From NCBI RefSeq assembly GCF_029227915.1, contig NC_079889.1, forward strand, positions 930,001 through 994,000: a stretch of DNA of 64,000 nucleotides. Direction: 5' to 3'. Source of the DNA: Hydractinia symbiolongicarpus. Taxonomy: Eukaryota; Cnidaria; Hydrozoa; Anthoathecata; Hydractiniidae. The translations under genes were made by a program, and so were the position numbers. Below the pieces are notes generated by a model that saw only the letters and a program-made list of their open reading frames with translations, did not search any database and was not told where the DNA came from. This document shows, piece by piece, positions 63,201 through 64,000 of this stretch (the stretch's first letter is position 1; each line of letters starts with the position of its first letter).

Positions 63201-63701
63201 TGTAACACCAGTCCATAGAGTTGTTTCACTGATAGGATATATCGCACACAATAAATTGTACGCAATTGTGTATTCCTGTACAAGATACTTTACAAATGAA
63301 AACACGACGTATAAATATTGTGGCTTCAGAGTTCACAAGTTCTTTTATGAATTATTTCGCTTGTGCAAGTCCTATTGAATCATTTGGAAAAAAATAAAAT
63401 GCCTTTTTATCTTTTAAGCATTGTCAAAACGAACGTATATTTATATATCTTTCTTAGAAAAATTGTACAGTACTTGATACCAGTTCTTCCAATAAATTGT
63501 GCAGTATTGCATACAATACGTTGCAGCTGTGGAAACTTGATTGTGTGCACAATATAGTAGCAGTAGAAACGAATCTTTTAAAATTATTTTTTGAAAGTTA
63601 TTGATTCTACCTTTTAGCAAGAATTGCGAGGGGGTTGTCCATCTGATTGGGTATGGATTGTTCCTCCACTATCTGGTTCTGCAACAGCTGTCTTCCATCA
63701 G
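57270..63701 (+). CDS. NOS: Nitric oxide synthase B, no PDZ domain; partial (runs off the right edge), 11 exons visible
   Basis: Exons 57270-57440, 57651-57808, 59537-59699, 59839-59930, 60234-60375, 60482-60621, 61424-61534, 61646-61709, 61862-61963, 62200-62268 and 63618-63701 give 432 residues of oxygenase domain, all in phase. The start ATG opens an Asn/Gly/Gln-rich N-terminus followed by [10 protein letters not shown]. There is no PDZ domain, as in iNOS and eNOS types. Zinc-site cysteines are at 61 and 66 (CTGSRC), the heme thiolate is Cys154 in [12 protein letters not shown], and the substrate Glu331 is in [13 protein letters not shown]4 and dimer regions such as [17 protein letters not shown] are intact. 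Exons 2-11 have exactly the lengths of NOS-A exons 3-12. The calmodulin linker and FMN/FAD/NADPH half must lie beyond 64000 if the gene is intact. Introns 2 and 10 are enlarged by Helitron and other repeats. 62269-63617 and 63702-64000 are intron without further exons. Confidence 0.93.
57889..58026 (-). mobile_element. Helitron, first (right-hand in element direction) of a three-element array in NOS-B intron 2
   Basis: Minus-strand start TCTATATTATAATACCCGTA, a (GTCT)n stretch inside, and a decayed hairpin end CTTGAATTTCCCACGGGC with CCAG in place of CTAG. Confidence 0.8.
58027..58711 (-). mobile_element. 685-bp Helitron with a different 3' hairpin
   Basis: Minus-strand 5' end TCTCTTTAGTTATAGCCGTC is shared with the TCTCT subfamily at 36718 and 44129, including the downstream CGTCCCGTAACGG region. 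The 3' end has another hairpin, CCCCGGCGTTTCGACGCCAGG-like in the minus sense (CGGCGT pairing with ACGCCG), before CTAG. Longest copy here; no helicase coding was seen. Confidence 0.75.
58712..58789 (-). mobile_element. Minimal 78-bp Helitron, third of the array
   Basis: Starts TCTCTATGTCCACTTTG on the minus strand and ends with the CCGTGGATTTTTCCACG hairpin and CTAG. It abuts the 685-bp element with no spacer. Confidence 0.75.
62000..62188. repeat. Degenerate 24-bp tandem repeat in NOS-B intron 9
   Basis: About eight imperfect copies of TTCCCCAACTTTGCATATGT, in the small intron before the exon with the DHHASSESF motif. Confidence 0.8.
62604..62700 (-). mobile_element. Helitron 3'-end remnant in NOS-B intron 10
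   Basis: CTAGTCGTTAGCCC matches the terminal 14 bp of the family. The hairpin is lost and the 5' end was not found. Upstream at about 62340-62400 another decayed patch resembles the interior of the 44129 element. Confidence 0.4.
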
Positions 63702-64000
63702 GTTAGTAAGTTTATGACAGAATTGGTGAAACTGCGAACACATAAGAACTCGCTTCCCAATGAGTCATAGGCAAATGTCACCTTTTGTATATTACACTAA
63801 ATTTTTTATGGTTTAAAAACAAGGGCAACAGAGCTAGCTAAATGGATCTTTTCAAGGTTCGCTAATAATTCCATATAGCCCTTTACATTCCCATAGACAT
63901 GTATCATCACAACATGTGATTAACTAAAGTTACATTACGTTTTTTGATTTCAAATCAAGCTCCACTGAGAAAAATCGACCTGACCTTTCTTTTTTACCAT

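Overview
This window is animal nuclear DNA: AT-rich, intron-dense, with small exons joined by GT...AG introns and much mobile-element debris. The gene families (ephrins, nitric oxide synthases carrying a PDZ domain, a calmodulin site and a P450-reductase-like half) are metazoan. The overall look suggests a cnidarian, perhaps a hydrozoan. That placement is inference and the sequence alone does not prove it. No prokaryotic, organellar, CRISPR or operon signals were seen.

Layout. About 5-820 (+) is the tail of a spliced hAT-transposase-derived gene or pseudogene, cut by the window edge. 1959-8731 (+) is a complete 8-exon gene for a 442-residue DMT/EamA-type membrane transporter; one intron holds a 16-bp minisatellite. 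8732-12793 has no gene I recognise. 13312-17987 (+) and 20774-22480 (+) are tandem ephrin-like genes. Their first three exons are nearly identical, but their C-terminal anchors differ completely: a transmembrane segment with a cytoplasmic tail in the first, and a bare hydrophobic end in the second. 26088-36599 (-) is a complete 26-coding-exon nitric oxide synthase (NOS-A, 1271 residues) with an nNOS-like N-terminal PDZ domain. 57270 to beyond 63701 (+) is a second NOS (NOS-B) without a PDZ domain. Its oxygenase domain and first linker are visible and its reductase half runs off the right edge. Both NOS genes were reconstructed exon by exon with all phases closing. The ten shared exons have exactly the same lengths, so they are an inverted, head-to-head duplicate pair separated by about 20.7 kb of repeat-rich DNA.

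That spacer and the introns carry several mobile-element families: a Helitron family (5' TC, 3' hairpin plus CTAG) in at least a dozen copies, including tandem arrays with 72-bp minimal units; a TTAA-target MITE; a 355-bp hAT-like MITE with 16-bp inverted ends; foldback elements; a tRNA-derived SINE; and a degenerate Bel/Pao retrotransposon piece.

Functionally, the window holds a cell-surface signalling pair (ephrins), a diffusible-messenger pair (NOS) and an unrelated transporter. The ephrins and NOS-A are convergent neighbours; no shared pathway is shown by the sequence.
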